This document shows, one piece after another, positions 50,853-60,885 of a DNA stretch of 64,000 bases. A program made the translations under genes and the position numbers. The notes under the pieces were generated by a model that did no database searches, had not been told where the DNA came from, and worked only from the letters and a program-made list of their open reading frames with translations. Within the stretch, counting starts at the first letter, position 1. Each line of letters opens with the position of its first letter. Source of the stretch: Peribacillus simplex (lineage in GTDB: Bacteria > Bacillota > Bacilli > Bacillales > DSM-1321); assembly GCF_030123325.1 (NCBI RefSeq), contig NZ_CP126106.1, positions 3,562,001 to 3,626,000 on the forward strand. Reading direction: 5' to 3'.

Positions 50853-53129
50853 TTAATGTTTTTGCTTACAAAATTGACCCAATAATTGTTTGGCATCACT
50901 CTTGGCTGTTTTCGTTGCGGATTCCGTCCCGATACAGGAAGGACAGCCGCCTTCACAAGCGCAATTTTCGATCATTGATATTGTTTCAAGCAGAATGACT
51001 TCAGAGTTTTCATATACTTTATCACTTAACCCTATGCCTCCCGGATAACTATCATAGATAAAAATGGTCGGTTTTTCATTATGTGCTGCCTTAACCTGCG
51101 GATAAACATGAATATCATGCGGATCGCACATAACATGTAGCGGAATCATGTAATTAAGAGCATGGGAGGCACCAATCATACCTTGTTCTATCCGATTTTC
51201 GTCCCACTTAAATAATCCGGGATCCATGGAAAGCATGGCTGAACTCGTGTGCAGTTCCATCTCCGGGAGACTGATTGGTCCTGAACCAATATTCTCATGA
51301 GTTTCGAATTTGATTTTTTTGAAGATTGTAGGCATCGCCCGGATTGCGACATCACCAAAAGCAGCTGCTGTGGAAGCGAAAGTTCGCTGTTTATCGACTT
51401 CCAATACAGACAACTGAACAGCAAGGTTAGCATCCGTATAATAATCCACATTGACTTCACGTACATAAGCTTTCTTTTCATCCCAATCAAGTTCTTCCAC
51501 CTGAAATTGAATTCCCTGGTGCAAATAAATGGCTTCATCGTGGAGGAGGGTCATTGCACTGAACGTATCCATTTCCCCTATGACCCGATTAACCGGTGCA
51601 TTCGTTTGGTCGATGATCACGACATTTTCCTGTGCCGCTGAACGCAGGCTGATATTGCTTGCAGGGAAAGCATCATTCATCCAATGCCATTTGTCCCCAT
51701 TCAAGTGTAAGACCCTCTCTTCCGTAAGGAATTCAAGAACGTCCATAATCTCTGTTTCCCCGAAGGTATCGCCTTTTTTAAATGGCAGCTCATATGCTGC
51801 ACATTTTACATGGTCAACCAAGATCAATAGATTATCCGGATTGATTCTTGCCGTTTCTGGATTTCTGGTAAAGAAATATTCGGGATGCTGTACGATATAT
51901 TGATCAAGGGCACTAGAACTGCCAACCATGACGATCAATGCTTCACCATGCCTTCTACCTGCTCGTCCCGCCTGTTGCCAGGCACTCGAAATGGATCCCG
52001 GGTAACCAGTCATTATGCAAACCTGAAGCTGGCCGATATCGACACCCAACTCAAGTGCATTTGTGGAAACCACTCCATAAATGGAACCATCCCTGAGTCC
52101 TTGTTCAATTTCTCTGCGCTGTGTTGGCAGATATCCACCGCGATAGCCCCTGATCGATTTTGGCCCCAATTGCTTTGACACAAGTTCCTGTAAATATGTC
52201 AATAGAATCTCCACACGAACCCTGCTTCGCGCAAAAACGATCGTTTGAATTTTATTTTTCAAAAATGCATTTGCAAGTTTCCTGACTTCCAAAACCGCAC
52301 TCCTTCGTATGTTCAGCGGTTTATTTACTATTGGCGGATTGTAAAACACAAAATGCTTTTTCCCACTTGGGGCTCCGTTATTATCGATTAGGACCATTTG
52401 TTTTTCCGTGAGCTCTTCAGCCAACTCTTTTGGGTTATTGATCGTAGCGGAAGTACAGATGAATACAGGGTCGCTTCCATAAAACTTGCAGATCCTTTTT
52501 AACCTTCTTATGACGTTGGCCGTATGACTTCCGAAAACGCCGCGGTAAATATGAAGTTCATCGATTACCACATACTTCAAGTTTTCAAACAAAGAGACCC
52601 ATTTCGTATGATGGGGCAGGATTCCCGAATGGAGCATATCAGGATTGGTGATCACGATATGCCCTGCCTGGCGGATTTTTTGCCTGATATTTGAAGGTGT
52701 GTCCCCATCGTATGTATAACTATTTATCTCAGCATCCATTTCTTGAATCATTTCATTCAATTCGCTCTTTTGGTCATAACTCAGTGCTTTTGTCGGAAAA
52801 ATATAAAGCGCCCTAGTTTTTTCATCTTCCAATATTTTTTGAAGGACCGGCAAATTATAGCATAATGTTTTTCCAGAAGCTGTAGGTGTGACTGCTACAA
52901 GGCTATTGCCACTGACAGCAGTATCAAATGCTGTTGCCTGATGGGTATACAATCCATTGATCCCCCGTAATTCAAGAGCATGCTTGATTTTATCCTTCAT
53001 TGCATCGGGAAAAGGTACATGTTTTGCCTCTTTTGCTTCAATTACTTGCCAATGTACTATATTATCTTTAAAATCCTCATTTGTTTTTAAATCATTGATG
53101 ACTTCTTGTAAATTTTTTCGCAGTTTCAT
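50853..53129 (-). CDS. mrfA: DEAD/DEAH helicase MrfA (YprA) with DUF1998
   Basis: The 758-residue protein is a superfamily 2 helicase. Walker A is TPTASGKTL, motif II VVIDELH, motif III TSATI, and motif VI QAGRAGRRH. A C-terminal DUF1998 region has a four-cysteine cluster CACEGGCPSC, which probably binds zinc. MrfA with MrfB repairs mitomycin C damage in B. subtilis, independently of UvrABC. ACGAGGTGG precedes the ATG. Confidence 0.95.
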   Translation of the reverse strand: MKLRKNLQEVINDLKTNEDFKDNIVHWQVIEAKEAKHVPFPDAMKDKIKHALELRGINGLYTHQATAFDTAVSGNSLVAVTPTASGKTLCYNLPVLQKILEDEKTRALYIFPTKALSYDQKSELNEMIQEMDAEINSYTYDGDTPSNIRQKIRQAGHIVITNPDMLHSGILPHHTKWVSLFENLKYVVIDELHIYRGVFGSHTANVIRRLKRICKFYGSDPVFICTSATINNPKELAEELTEKQMVLIDNNGAPSGKKHFVFYNPPIVNKPLNIRRSAVLEVRKLANAFLKNKIQTIVFARSRVRVEILLTYLQELVSKQLGPKSIRGYRGGYLPTQRREIEQGLRDGSIYGVVSTNALELGVDIGQLQVCIMTGYPGSISSAWQQAGRAGRRHGEALIVMVGSSSALDQYIVQHPEYFFTRNPETARINPDNLLILVDHVKCAAYELPFKKGDTFGETEIMDVLEFLTEERVLHLNGDKWHWMNDAFPASNISLRSAAQENVVIIDQTNAPVNRVIGEMDTFSAMTLLHDEAIYLHQGIQFQVEELDWDEKKAYVREVNVDYYTDANLAVQLSVLEVDKQRTFASTAAAFGDVAIRAMPTIFKKIKFETHENIGSGPISLPEMELHTSSAMLSMDPGLFKWDENRIEQGMIGASHALNYMIPLHVMCDPHDIHVYPQVKAAHNEKPTIFIYDSYPGGIGLSDKVYENSEVILLETISMIENCACEGGCPSCIGTESATKTAKSDAKQLLGQFCKQKH

Positions 53130-53196
53130 ATGACCACCTCGTACTCCTATTCTACCGAATGAACGTTCTATGCAAAAGGGAAACTATTTCCTTTTC

Positions 53197-53234
53197 AAAA
53201 AAAAAGCTGGAAACGTCACCATCTCGTTTCCAGC
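53197..53234 (-). terminator. Terminator after the hydrolase
   Basis: A perfect 10-bp stem GCTGGAAACG / CGTTTCCAGC is followed by nine T on the minus strand. It lies 16 nt after the stop. Confidence 0.9.
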
Positions 53235-53249
53235 CCGGACTTTTTTAAT

Positions 53250-54011
53250 TTAATTCTTCTCGACAAAGCGAATGATTTCTTCGATTAGTTTGCTTGGGGC
53301 TTCCAACATTCCCATATGTCCGCTGCCCTTAAGTATAACTTCATTGATATGGCCCCCTTTCACAGAAAAGGTTTTATCAACGGGAATCACCTTATCCTGT
53401 TCACCAGCAACCAATAGGACAGGCAACTTCGTATCTTTTAGTACATGATTTCTGTCTATTCTGTTCCTCATGGCATGTAAAGACCCTATTGCACCAATTT
53501 CACTTGTTTTATATCCGATTTCCTTTATATGGTCAATATTGGGATCATCGGAATTAGCGAAAAGCTTTGGTATAAGTCCGTCAATGAAAGCGTGGATTCC
53601 CTCACTTTCAATTTTCTCGACAGATTTTAAGCGCCCCGCCTTTCCAGTCTCATCGTCCGGGAAGGCGGTCGAATGTACCAATGAAAAACCAGACAATTTC
53701 CCAGGAAACCTTTCTGCGAACGCCAAGGTGATATATCCCCCAAGCGAATGACCAAACATATAGACCTGTCCGATTTCCAGTTCTTCCAGAAGCGACACAA
53801 TATCAGCAGCCATATCTTCGATCGAGAAAGATCCCCCTTTTTCCTCACTTGCACCATGCCCCCGTAAATCAACGGCAATAATCCGGTATTCACCCTTTAT
53901 TTGAGCAATGATGTCACTCCAATATTCATGGCTTCCGCAAAATCCATGGATAAACAACAATGTTTCATTACCTTTCCCGGTATCTATGTAGGAAAGCTTG
54001 CCATCTGTCAT
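53250..54011 (-). CDS. Alpha/beta hydrolase
   Basis: The 253-residue protein has the alpha/beta-hydrolase fold. The oxyanion loop is FIHGFCGSHEYW, the nucleophile Ser is in MFGHSLGGY, the acid Asp is in VAGEQDKVIPV, and the His is in GSGHMGMLEAP. The substrate is unknown; it could be an esterase or a lactonase. It stands apart from mrfA with its own terminator. Confidence 0.92.
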   Translation of the reverse strand: MTDGKLSYIDTGKGNETLLFIHGFCGSHEYWSDIIAQIKGEYRIIAVDLRGHGASEEKGGSFSIEDMAADIVSLLEELEIGQVYMFGHSLGGYITLAFAERFPGKLSGFSLVHSTAFPDDETGKAGRLKSVEKIESEGIHAFIDGLIPKLFANSDDPNIDHIKEIGYKTSEIGAIGSLHAMRNRIDRNHVLKDTKLPVLLVAGEQDKVIPVDKTFSVKGGHINEVILKGSGHMGMLEAPSKLIEEIIRFVEKN

Positions 54012-54151
54012 ATTAATCCCTCATTTCCTTTACTAATCATTCAGTACCGTTATTCCCTATAGACCTGTATCTGAAACCCACAGTGCATTCACATTTCTTC
54101 ATTCCCCACATAGCCTATAGGCAAAGGAATTTTTTAGAAAGGAGCACCGTG

Positions 54152-54604
54152 ATGACCTCTTCTGAAAAAAATAATAATCGGAATCGAATAGAACCCTTTA
54201 CCCATTTCATAAACAAAATGGATCGGCTGTTTTCCGAGAGGCCCCCTAAAGGCATGCTGCAATCTCTTGACGATTTCTTCGGTTCGGCGAAAGAACGCAG
54301 CTTTCCGGTTGATGTTCACGAAACGCATTCAGAATATACCCTTACTGCCACTTTGCCCGGAATTGCACGAAGCCAAATATCAATTGATGTACTGTCCCAT
54401 TCCGTAACCATATCTGCAAAGCATGTAGATAGAAAGCATAAAAATCAAGGATTGTTCCAAAAGGAAGTTTCAGCCGGTACTTTATCAAGAACCATTTCCT
54501 TTCCAAAGCCGATTGATGAAGCAAAAGTTACCGCGCGACATCGCGATGGCATCCTCACGCTTCAACTACCCAAAATCAGAGGGAATCGGATTGAAATCCA
54601 TTAG
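54152..54604 (+). CDS. Small heat-shock protein, Hsp20/alpha-crystallin family
   Basis: The 150-residue protein has a variable N-terminal arm and an alpha-crystallin domain from about residue 55 (FPVDVHETHSEYTLTATLPG to DEAKVTARHRDGILTLQLPK). A short tail follows whose RIEI may act as the I-x-I clamp. ATG 54152 follows AAAGGAG; the frame upstream to 54083 lacks one. Small Hsps hold unfolding proteins. It is a single gene with a terminator. Confidence 0.9.
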   Translation: MTSSEKNNNRNRIEPFTHFINKMDRLFSERPPKGMLQSLDDFFGSAKERSFPVDVHETHSEYTLTATLPGIARSQISIDVLSHSVTISAKHVDRKHKNQGLFQKEVSAGTLSRTISFPKPIDEAKVTARHRDGILTLQLPKIRGNRIEIH

Positions 54605-54611
54605 GCATGAA

Positions 54612-54657
54612 AAAAAGCAGACTTAAAAAGTGGCTGGTCACTTATAAGTCTGCTTTT
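54612..54657. terminator. Bidirectional terminator
   Basis: AAAAGCAGACTTA and TAAGTCTGCTTTT pair, with an inner AGTG/CACT stem. It lies between the convergent Hsp20 and yppG genes. Confidence 0.85.
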
Positions 54658-54671
54658 CCTTTATTTACCAT

Positions 54672-55256
54672 CTAAGCCTTGAAGAAGCCCCCTACTCCTT
54701 TGACCATTGAGGATACTTGAGAAACAGTATTCATCATTTGTCCGGCTGTATTCATCATCTTCGTTATATCCATGGAGCCATCTTGTGTTTTGAATTGATT
54801 CATGACCGATTTGAAACCCGATGGCTGGGGTTTTTGCATGAACTGCTGCTTAGGATATGGATTATGGGCCTGCTGCTGACTTAGCGGAGGTCTTTTAGCT
54901 GGCTGTAACGGATTGGCGAACGGACTAAAGGCTTGCGGCTGCTGATTGGGCTGGATTGGGTGCATTTGTGCCATTGGCTGCATGACACTGTTGCCCGGAT
55001 AAGCACCCACAGGCATCGCCTGCTGCTGGACTTGTTGGAATGGATGATAGGCCGCCTGCTGATAAGGATCATGATACGGCGTCATATAGCCCCCTGTATC
55101 CTGGAGATGATATGGATACATAAATGATTGTTCAAGATTATGATTATTTGGCGGAGGATACGGCATTGGCTGTTGGTACCCTCCCCAATATTCCGGCATA
55201 GGTTGAGGAAACTGTCCTTGATTTGGGGAGATTTGGTTAAAACCGGATCTCATCAT
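54672..55256 (-). CDS. yppG: YppG family protein, Pro/Gln-rich
   Basis: The 194-residue protein is low in complexity: rich in Pro, Gln, Tyr and Met through residue 140. It ends in a conserved part (GFKSVMNQFKTQDGSMDITK, then TAGQMMNTVSQVSSMVKGVGGFF). The end resembles the YppG/YqfQ type of spore or membrane-associated protein. The role is unknown. GAGGAGGG precedes the ATG. Confidence 0.85.
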   Translation of the reverse strand: MMRSGFNQISPNQGQFPQPMPEYWGGYQQPMPYPPPNNHNLEQSFMYPYHLQDTGGYMTPYHDPYQQAAYHPFQQVQQQAMPVGAYPGNSVMQPMAQMHPIQPNQQPQAFSPFANPLQPAKRPPLSQQQAHNPYPKQQFMQKPQPSGFKSVMNQFKTQDGSMDITKMMNTAGQMMNTVSQVSSMVKGVGGFFKA

Positions 55257-55333
55257 GTCAATGAGCCCTCCTCTTTTTTCATTACATGGTTCTGATAATA
55301 TATGAAAAAAGAGGTAATAAAGTGTAGGTGTTT

Positions 55334-55702
55334 TTATGATAAAATCCGATCGATTTCCGTTTTTACATTATTAAGGATGAATTCGACCGATTGGACATGG
55401 CTTTTAAATCGCTTATAACTTGTTTTAGGAAAAAATGCCTGAACGGCGACATCAGAAAGGTTATGGGCGGTTTGTTCGATTTGCTCGGGGAAAAGATGCC
55501 TGAAGTCGGTTTCTCTCATCCACTCCTTCATTCCGGTTTCCCATTCGATGCATGCGGTCCTGACCAGGTCTGCGAACGGCTTGACCTCAGAAAAGAAATC
55601 CTTTTCCTTCCCTTCTTTGCGTACACCCTCATAAATTTCATCCGCTTTGTCCGTATATTGAATTAATTGTTCTGTTAATAGCCGCATTTTTTCTTTATGC
55701 AC
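55334..55702 (-). CDS. yppE: YppE family helical protein (DUF1798)
   Basis: The 122-residue protein is all-helical by composition (QLIQYTDKADEIYEGVRKEG; FKSHVQSVEFILNNVKTEID). It matches the B. subtilis YppE length and position. I take the GTG at 55702 behind GGAGGAAT as start. The function is unknown. Confidence 0.85.
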   Translation of the reverse strand: MHKEKMRLLTEQLIQYTDKADEIYEGVRKEGKEKDFFSEVKPFADLVRTACIEWETGMKEWMRETDFRHLFPEQIEQTAHNLSDVAVQAFFPKTSYKRFKSHVQSVEFILNNVKTEIDRILS

Positions 55703-55771
55703 ATTAAATTCCTCCGTACAATTGTTTCCCTTAGTATAATCCAGTTCTTAATAAAATGATATTCCTCCGGC

Positions 55772-56047
55772 TTATACGGGCAATTCCGTAAAAACCTTTT
55801 GCTTTATCATTCTTTTTTCCGGGACGATGGAAAAGGAGTGGTTTGGAACTTCAGCATTTACCCAATAATCTTCGGCTTTCTCAATGGCTTCCTGGGCTTC
55901 ATTAACTAATGTATATTGCTCCGCCCATAGTTTGCACCGCACTGTATTTACAGTTTCCCCATATGAAATTTCCAAACGATCCAGGCTGGTACTGATCTCA
56001 GCTATCATCCTTAATATCTCTTCTGTTGCGACACTTTTATTGACCAT
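55772..56047 (-). CDS. Small protein of the ypp region, function unknown
   Basis: The 91-residue protein starts at ATG 56047 behind GGGAGGG; the frame can be read upstream to 56062. The N-terminal part is helical (VATEEILRMIAEISTSLDRL), and ALIGNED pieces such as CKLWAEQYTLVNEAQEAIEKAEDYW follow in a helical context. It lies between yppE and sspM, where B. subtilis has yppF/yppD, but I see no clear identity to either. Confidence 0.7.
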   Translation of the reverse strand: MVNKSVATEEILRMIAEISTSLDRLEISYGETVNTVRCKLWAEQYTLVNEAQEAIEKAEDYWVNAEVPNHSFSIVPEKRMIKQKVFTELPV

Positions 56048-56231
56048 GCTGATCCCTCCCATTCTTTACCTGTACTATTCTTTTTTTTATCTGAAAGCCC
56101 TTCATGCCTGACAAAACTAGAAGGGAATCGGCAAAGAAAGTGCAATTCACTTAATTTATTATGCCCTTCGACAACAATGGAAAGAATGAAGAATGAAGTT
56201 TTAAACAAGAATACAGACAGGAGGTGATTTC

Positions 56232-56345
56232 ATGCAGTCGAATGAAAGCAGACAGCAAAAAAACGAAAAACGACAAAAGCCGCCCACTAAAAAGGCAGGA
56301 ACGGGAAACCCGAAACTAAGTGGAGAAAACCGTCCCTCTACGTAA
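56232..56345 (+). CDS. sspM: Small acid-soluble spore protein SspM
   Basis: The 37-residue frame begins MQSNESRQQKNEKRQKPPTK and ends NPKLSGENRPST. The end matches B. subtilis SspM (KLGGPNRPST), as do the high Lys/Gln content and the position near yppC. AGGAGGTG precedes the ATG strongly. SspM is a minor spore core protein made in the forespore. A terminator follows. Confidence 0.85.
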   Translation: MQSNESRQQKNEKRQKPPTKKAGTGNPKLSGENRPST

Positions 56346-56364
56346 GACATGAATACTGAACGAT

Positions 56365-56399
56365 AAACAGGGAAGGCTTAATCGACGCCTTCCCTGTTT
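56365..56399. terminator. Terminator between sspM and yppC
   Basis: AAACAGGGAAGGC and GCCTTCCCTGTTT pair perfectly; the plus strand continues CCTTTTTAT. It serves both convergent genes. Confidence 0.85.
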
Positions 56400-56404
56400 C
56401 CTTT

Positions 56405-57352
56405 TTATAAAATCAAATTTTTGACTATTGCAGCCGTGTGCAGCTGCTTTTGTTTATCGTCATACCAATCGGTCAAATGCGGGTCTTCTTCCCATTTAGG
56501 TTCAATGAACCATTTTTTTTTAACCCTTTTTTTCATATCCCATTGCTCTGTCTCCCCTGCTCGATGATGAATCACTGGATATACTCTCCTCAGCATCGGG
56601 GTTTCATGGTACCTAGGCTTTTTTCGATATTGTTCATAATCATATCTGGCACCCGTTGGTTCAGTCCTGCAGGAAAATTCAAAAAAGCGCGGAAACAAAT
56701 CTTCGGAAAATAAAAGGCCAGCCAACCTTTTCCCCAATTCAATCCTTTTATCTATATTTCTAAAATGCGAAACCGACGAGCCATACAGTTCTCCATTGCA
56801 AGTAGGAAATAAAACGGTGCTAAAATGCATCCAGTCCTGCAGGAAAAATAATAGAGAGTGAAAAACGAAAGATTGCTTTTTAATAACCGGTTCTTCAATG
56901 ATGTTTTGTTCATTTATGATAAGCGCAGTGACTAATTTTTCACGATCTCCATGTTTCCAAAAGGAATACCATTCGTTCTTCATGAATTTGGTAATAAAAA
57001 AATAATGACATAAGTGAAACAAAGGACGTCCATACTTCGTCGAATAATGATAGAGAAGTAATTGCGGATACGCATCTTGGAATATTCTCCAGTTGGCTTC
57101 TTCATACGTTAGGAATAAGTGATGCCTATATTTAAGGCCCAGCAATTGGGAAAACCAAATTCCTTCAAGATCACACATATTCCAGCCTGCATTCCTAGAA
57201 ACCATCCCAGCTAAAAAAGACCATTGTATTTCTGGATGCATTCTGAAAAATTGTTCATATGCTTGTGTTCTTGATATATTATCCCTATTCCCTTTAGCGG
57301 TTTGGGCTTTTATGGATTGGAGCAATTGCTTTTCCGTCGTGAACATTCGCAT
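56405..57352 (-). CDS. yppC: YppC family protein (DUF2515)
   Basis: The 315-residue protein is rich in aromatic residues, with segments such as NISRTQAYEQFFRMHPEIQW and MVSRNAGWNMCDLEG that are typical of the DUF2515 family. There is no signal peptide. It is next to recU and divergent from it, as in B. subtilis. No function is known. Confidence 0.9.
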   Translation of the reverse strand: MRMFTTEKQLLQSIKAQTAKGNRDNISRTQAYEQFFRMHPEIQWSFLAGMVSRNAGWNMCDLEGIWFSQLLGLKYRHHLFLTYEEANWRIFQDAYPQLLLYHYSTKYGRPLFHLCHYFFITKFMKNEWYSFWKHGDREKLVTALIINEQNIIEEPVIKKQSFVFHSLLFFLQDWMHFSTVLFPTCNGELYGSSVSHFRNIDKRIELGKRLAGLLFSEDLFPRFFEFSCRTEPTGARYDYEQYRKKPRYHETPMLRRVYPVIHHRAGETEQWDMKKRVKKKWFIEPKWEEDPHLTDWYDDKQKQLHTAAIVKNLIL

Positions 57353-57496
57353 CTATGAGTCCAGCCTTTCCATAGCGATGAATTGTGACATATAGTTGTA
57401 CATAAATCCTATCGTTCTAAGAAACAATTCTTTTTATTCACATTTTGGATTCTTTTTTTGCTAATATAGAAAAGTGAAAAAAAAGGAGGGGTAAAA

Positions 57497-58108
57497 GTGG
57501 CATTTCATTATCCCAATGGACGAAAGTTTGTACCGCAGGCTATGGAAGAAAAGAAAAGCCCACTAAAAAAAATCAGTTACAGCAACCGGGGAAAAACATT
57601 GGAAGACGATTTGAACGAAACCAATCAGTATTATTTAGCACACGGCATTGCCGTCATCCATAAAAAACCGACACCCATTCAAATTGTCGATGTCCACTAT
57701 CCGAAAAGAAGTGCTGCAGTCATTAAAGAAGCTTATTTCAAACAAGCATCGACCACAGATTACAATGGTGTTTATAAAGGAAAGTACATTGATTTTGAGG
57801 CAAAGGAAACGAAAAACAGCAGTTCGTTCCCTCTGAAGAATTTTCATGACCATCAAATTGATCATATGAAACATATCGTTCAGCATGACGGAATTGCGTT
57901 TGTCATCATCCGGTTTTCCGCTATGGAAGATATATATCTAATGAGTTCCGAACAACTGAGTTTTTATTGGAAGAGAATGAAAGAAGGCGGACGCAAATCT
58001 ATAACTCTTCAAGAGGTTGAAAGCAGTTCACGAAAGATTACTCTTGGCTTTCAACCGAGAATTGACTATATTAAAGTAGTAGATTCGCTCATCGCAGAAA
58101 ATTTTTAG
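57497..58108 (+). CDS. recU: Holliday junction resolvase RecU
   Basis: The 203-residue enzyme cleaves four-way junctions. Conserved segments: SYSNRGKTLEDDLNETN, the nuclease core YNGVYKGKYIDFEAKETKN (with the D-E-x-K metal site), and FHDHQIDHMKHIV. The GTG start at 57497 follows AAGGAGGGG. ponA lies 27 nt downstream, the conserved recU-ponA operon. Confidence 0.96.
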   Translation: MAFHYPNGRKFVPQAMEEKKSPLKKISYSNRGKTLEDDLNETNQYYLAHGIAVIHKKPTPIQIVDVHYPKRSAAVIKEAYFKQASTTDYNGVYKGKYIDFEAKETKNSSSFPLKNFHDHQIDHMKHIVQHDGIAFVIIRFSAMEDIYLMSSEQLSFYWKRMKEGGRKSITLQEVESSSRKITLGFQPRIDYIKVVDSLIAENF

Positions 58109-58135
58109 TTTTTTTAGAAAGGCAGGTTAGCTGTA

Positions 58136-60868
58136 ATGGCTGAAAAATATAATACTAGAGAAGAACGCCGAAAGCAGGGGCAGACTCAAAAAAAGGGACA
58201 GAATAAAGGTCCTAAAAAGCCAACCAATATGCTTAAGCGAATTTTCCTTATACTTGTTACAATCGGAATAATAGGCCTTGTTGCCGGAGGAGCTGCAATG
58301 GCTTACTTTATAAGCGACGCTCCAAAACTTGACGAAAAGCTTTTGAAAGATCCGGTCACATCCAAGATTCTCGATGAAAATGGTAAATTGCTAGCTGAAA
58401 TCGGAAAGGAAAACCGGGATTATGTAAATTATGAAGATATTCCCGATCTTGTCGAAGAAGCTTTCCTGGCAACGGAAGATTCCCGCTTTTATGAACACCA
58501 CGGGGTCGATTTCTTACGTCTGGGCAGTGCCGTCATAGCAAACTTCAAAAACGGATTCGGCTCAGAGGGTGCAAGTACATTGACCCAGCAGGTTATCAAG
58601 CGTTCTTATTTAACACCTGATAAGACCATTAAAAGGAAAGTCCAGGAAATGTGGCTATCCATTCAGCTTGAAAGAAAATATACAAAAGAAGAAATTTTCG
58701 AAATGTATGTGAATAAGATTTTCTTTGCAAACCGCGCCAACGGGATCTTAACTGCATCGCAAACTTATTATGGAAAAGATCTTAGCGAATTGAAATTGAA
58801 CGAAGCGGCCATGCTTGTAGGATTACCGCAAAGCCCAAGCAGGTATGACCCGTATAAATACCCTGAACGTGCGAAAGAACGCCGTGATATTGTTCTGCAC
58901 TTAATGAATAAACATGGATATATCACCGAAACGGAAATGAAAGATGCACAAAGCATCGATATAACAGAAGGACTTCAAGAAATCGATAAGAGCCAAATCG
59001 ATACGACCGCATACGATGCATTCATCGATTTGGTAATTGAGGAAGTCGGGGATATGGGTGACTATAACGTCTTTACAGATGGTTTGGAAATCCAAACGAC
59101 CATTGATAAAGATGCCCAAGAATATGTTTATAACATGTTGAACAGTGATGAAATCATCAATTATCCAAGTAAAGACCTCCAAGCAGGAGTCACATTACTC
59201 GATACGGAAACTGGAGAAATTAAAGCAGTGGGCGGCGGCAGGAACACGACGGTTAAACGCGGCTGGAATTATGCAACGGATGCCAAGCGGTCACCTGGTT
59301 CGACCATTAAGCCGATTCTGGATTATGGTCCTGCCGTAGAATATTTAAATTGGTCCACCTACCATCAAATCAAGGATGAGGAATATACTTACAGTAATGG
59401 AACACCGCTTAAAAATGCTTCCGGACGACATTATGGTACTGTAACCACTCGTGAAGCACTGGCACGGTCATTAAATATTCCTGCTTTAAAAACGCTTCAA
59501 GCAGTAGGATTGGACCGGGCACGTGATTTTGCCACTGATCTTGGCATTCCTTTCGACAAGGAAATTACCGAATCGGCAGCATTGGGCGGCGGTAAGGATG
59601 TTTCTACACTTGAACTTGCCGGTGCATACAGTTCATTCGGAAACAACGGTATCTATAATGAACCGCATAGTGTAAAAAAGATTGTTTTACGTGATAAAAC
59701 AACCATCAAAAACAAGACGGAATCAAAGCCGGTCATGAAAGATTCCACTGCTTTCATCGTGACGGACATGTTGAAAAGCGTCATGAAAGAACCTTATGGA
59801 ACAGGAAGGTTAGCCAATATACCTAGTCTTCCGGTAGCCGGTAAAACAGGTTCAACCAATTTCACGCCTGAACAGCGTGCAGCGAACAACATCCCATCTT
59901 CCGGTGTAAAAGATAGCTGGATGGCGGGTTATACAACCAATTATACAGTTGCAGTTTGGGCTGGTTATGATAATGCATCAGGTGAGCAAATGGAATATCT
60001 GGGCGAATCATCTCAAAGGATCCCTAAATTCATCTTTAAGAATTTAATGGAACATATGGCTCAATCAAAGGAAACGAAAGACTTTGAACAACCTGACAGT
60101 GTTGTGAAGGTTGGAGTCATCAAAGGTTCGAATCCAGCCGTTAAAGCCAATGAATATACACCAAGCAGTAAAATCACTTATGAATATTATGTTAAAGGTC
60201 ACGAGCCAACACAAGTGACGACAGAATATGCAAAAATCGACTCACCTGGCATTAACGCTTCTTACAACCAGGAAAGCAATGAAATCAATCTATCATGGTC
60301 ATATCCTAAAGGTAATGGGAATACCCAATTCGAGGTTAAGATGTCCGTGGACGGCGGTGGACAGAGCGTATTAAAAAAATCGAAGGATACTAGCTTAACG
60401 ATCCCTAATCCAACCCCTGGAAGTAAATATACTTTCTCAGTGGTAGCTCTAGTTGATAACCAACAAAGTGATCCTGCGAGTACATCTGTCACAATACCTG
60501 CTGAAGTGAAAGTCCCTGAGGGTACTGAGGACGAGGAGATTGAAGATCCGGCCGAAGGTGAAAATCCGGAACAGGAAACTCCTGCAGAAGGCGAAGAGGA
60601 TAAACAAGGCGAAGAAAAAGACAAAGACAAAGATAAAGACAAAAATAACAATGGCGAAAACGGCAATAACGGCAATATTGGTAATGGCAACAATGATAAT
60701 AATGGTAATGGCAACAACACTGATGACGGAAATGGCAATAAGGGTGATGAGGACGTCGAAGGCGGGGATGATGTCACTGACCCCGGAACGGTAGAAGAGG
60801 AAAAACCAGTCGAAACCCCTGAACCTGACCCTAACCCGGACCCAGATCCAGAGAATGATACGGAATAA
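58136..60868 (+). CDS. ponA: Bifunctional penicillin-binding protein 1
   Basis: The 910-residue class A PBP polymerises and cross-links peptidoglycan. A basic cytoplasmic tail and one membrane helix (about 34-58) come first, then the GT51 domain with EDSRFYEHHGVD (about 115) and EGASTLTQQVIKR. The transpeptidase has SPGSTIKP (near 388), RSLN and VAGKTGS (near 570). A fibronectin type III domain (about 700-790) is followed by about 115 residues rich in Glu, Asp, Lys and Asn. B. subtilis PBP1 works with GpsB. GGCAGG precedes the ATG. Confidence 0.96.
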   Translation: MAEKYNTREERRKQGQTQKKGQNKGPKKPTNMLKRIFLILVTIGIIGLVAGGAAMAYFISDAPKLDEKLLKDPVTSKILDENGKLLAEIGKENRDYVNYEDIPDLVEEAFLATEDSRFYEHHGVDFLRLGSAVIANFKNGFGSEGASTLTQQVIKRSYLTPDKTIKRKVQEMWLSIQLERKYTKEEIFEMYVNKIFFANRANGILTASQTYYGKDLSELKLNEAAMLVGLPQSPSRYDPYKYPERAKERRDIVLHLMNKHGYITETEMKDAQSIDITEGLQEIDKSQIDTTAYDAFIDLVIEEVGDMGDYNVFTDGLEIQTTIDKDAQEYVYNMLNSDEIINYPSKDLQAGVTLLDTETGEIKAVGGGRNTTVKRGWNYATDAKRSPGSTIKPILDYGPAVEYLNWSTYHQIKDEEYTYSNGTPLKNASGRHYGTVTTREALARSLNIPALKTLQAVGLDRARDFATDLGIPFDKEITESAALGGGKDVSTLELAGAYSSFGNNGIYNEPHSVKKIVLRDKTTIKNKTESKPVMKDSTAFIVTDMLKSVMKEPYGTGRLANIPSLPVAGKTGSTNFTPEQRAANNIPSSGVKDSWMAGYTTNYTVAVWAGYDNASGEQMEYLGESSQRIPKFIFKNLMEHMAQSKETKDFEQPDSVVKVGVIKGSNPAVKANEYTPSSKITYEYYVKGHEPTQVTTEYAKIDSPGINASYNQESNEINLSWSYPKGNGNTQFEVKMSVDGGGQSVLKKSKDTSLTIPNPTPGSKYTFSVVALVDNQQSDPASTSVTIPAEVKVPEGTEDEEIEDPAEGENPEQETPAEGEEDKQGEEKDKDKDKDKNNNGENGNNGNIGNGNNDNNGNGNNTDDGNGNKGDEDVEGGDDVTDPGTVEEEKPVETPEPDPNPDPDPENDTE

Positions 60869-60885
60869 ATATATAAAGATTGACT

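Noticed and set aside
60262..60777. 171-codon minus-strand frame of Ser/Leu/Pro
   Set aside because: It is the shadow of the low-complexity tail of ponA.
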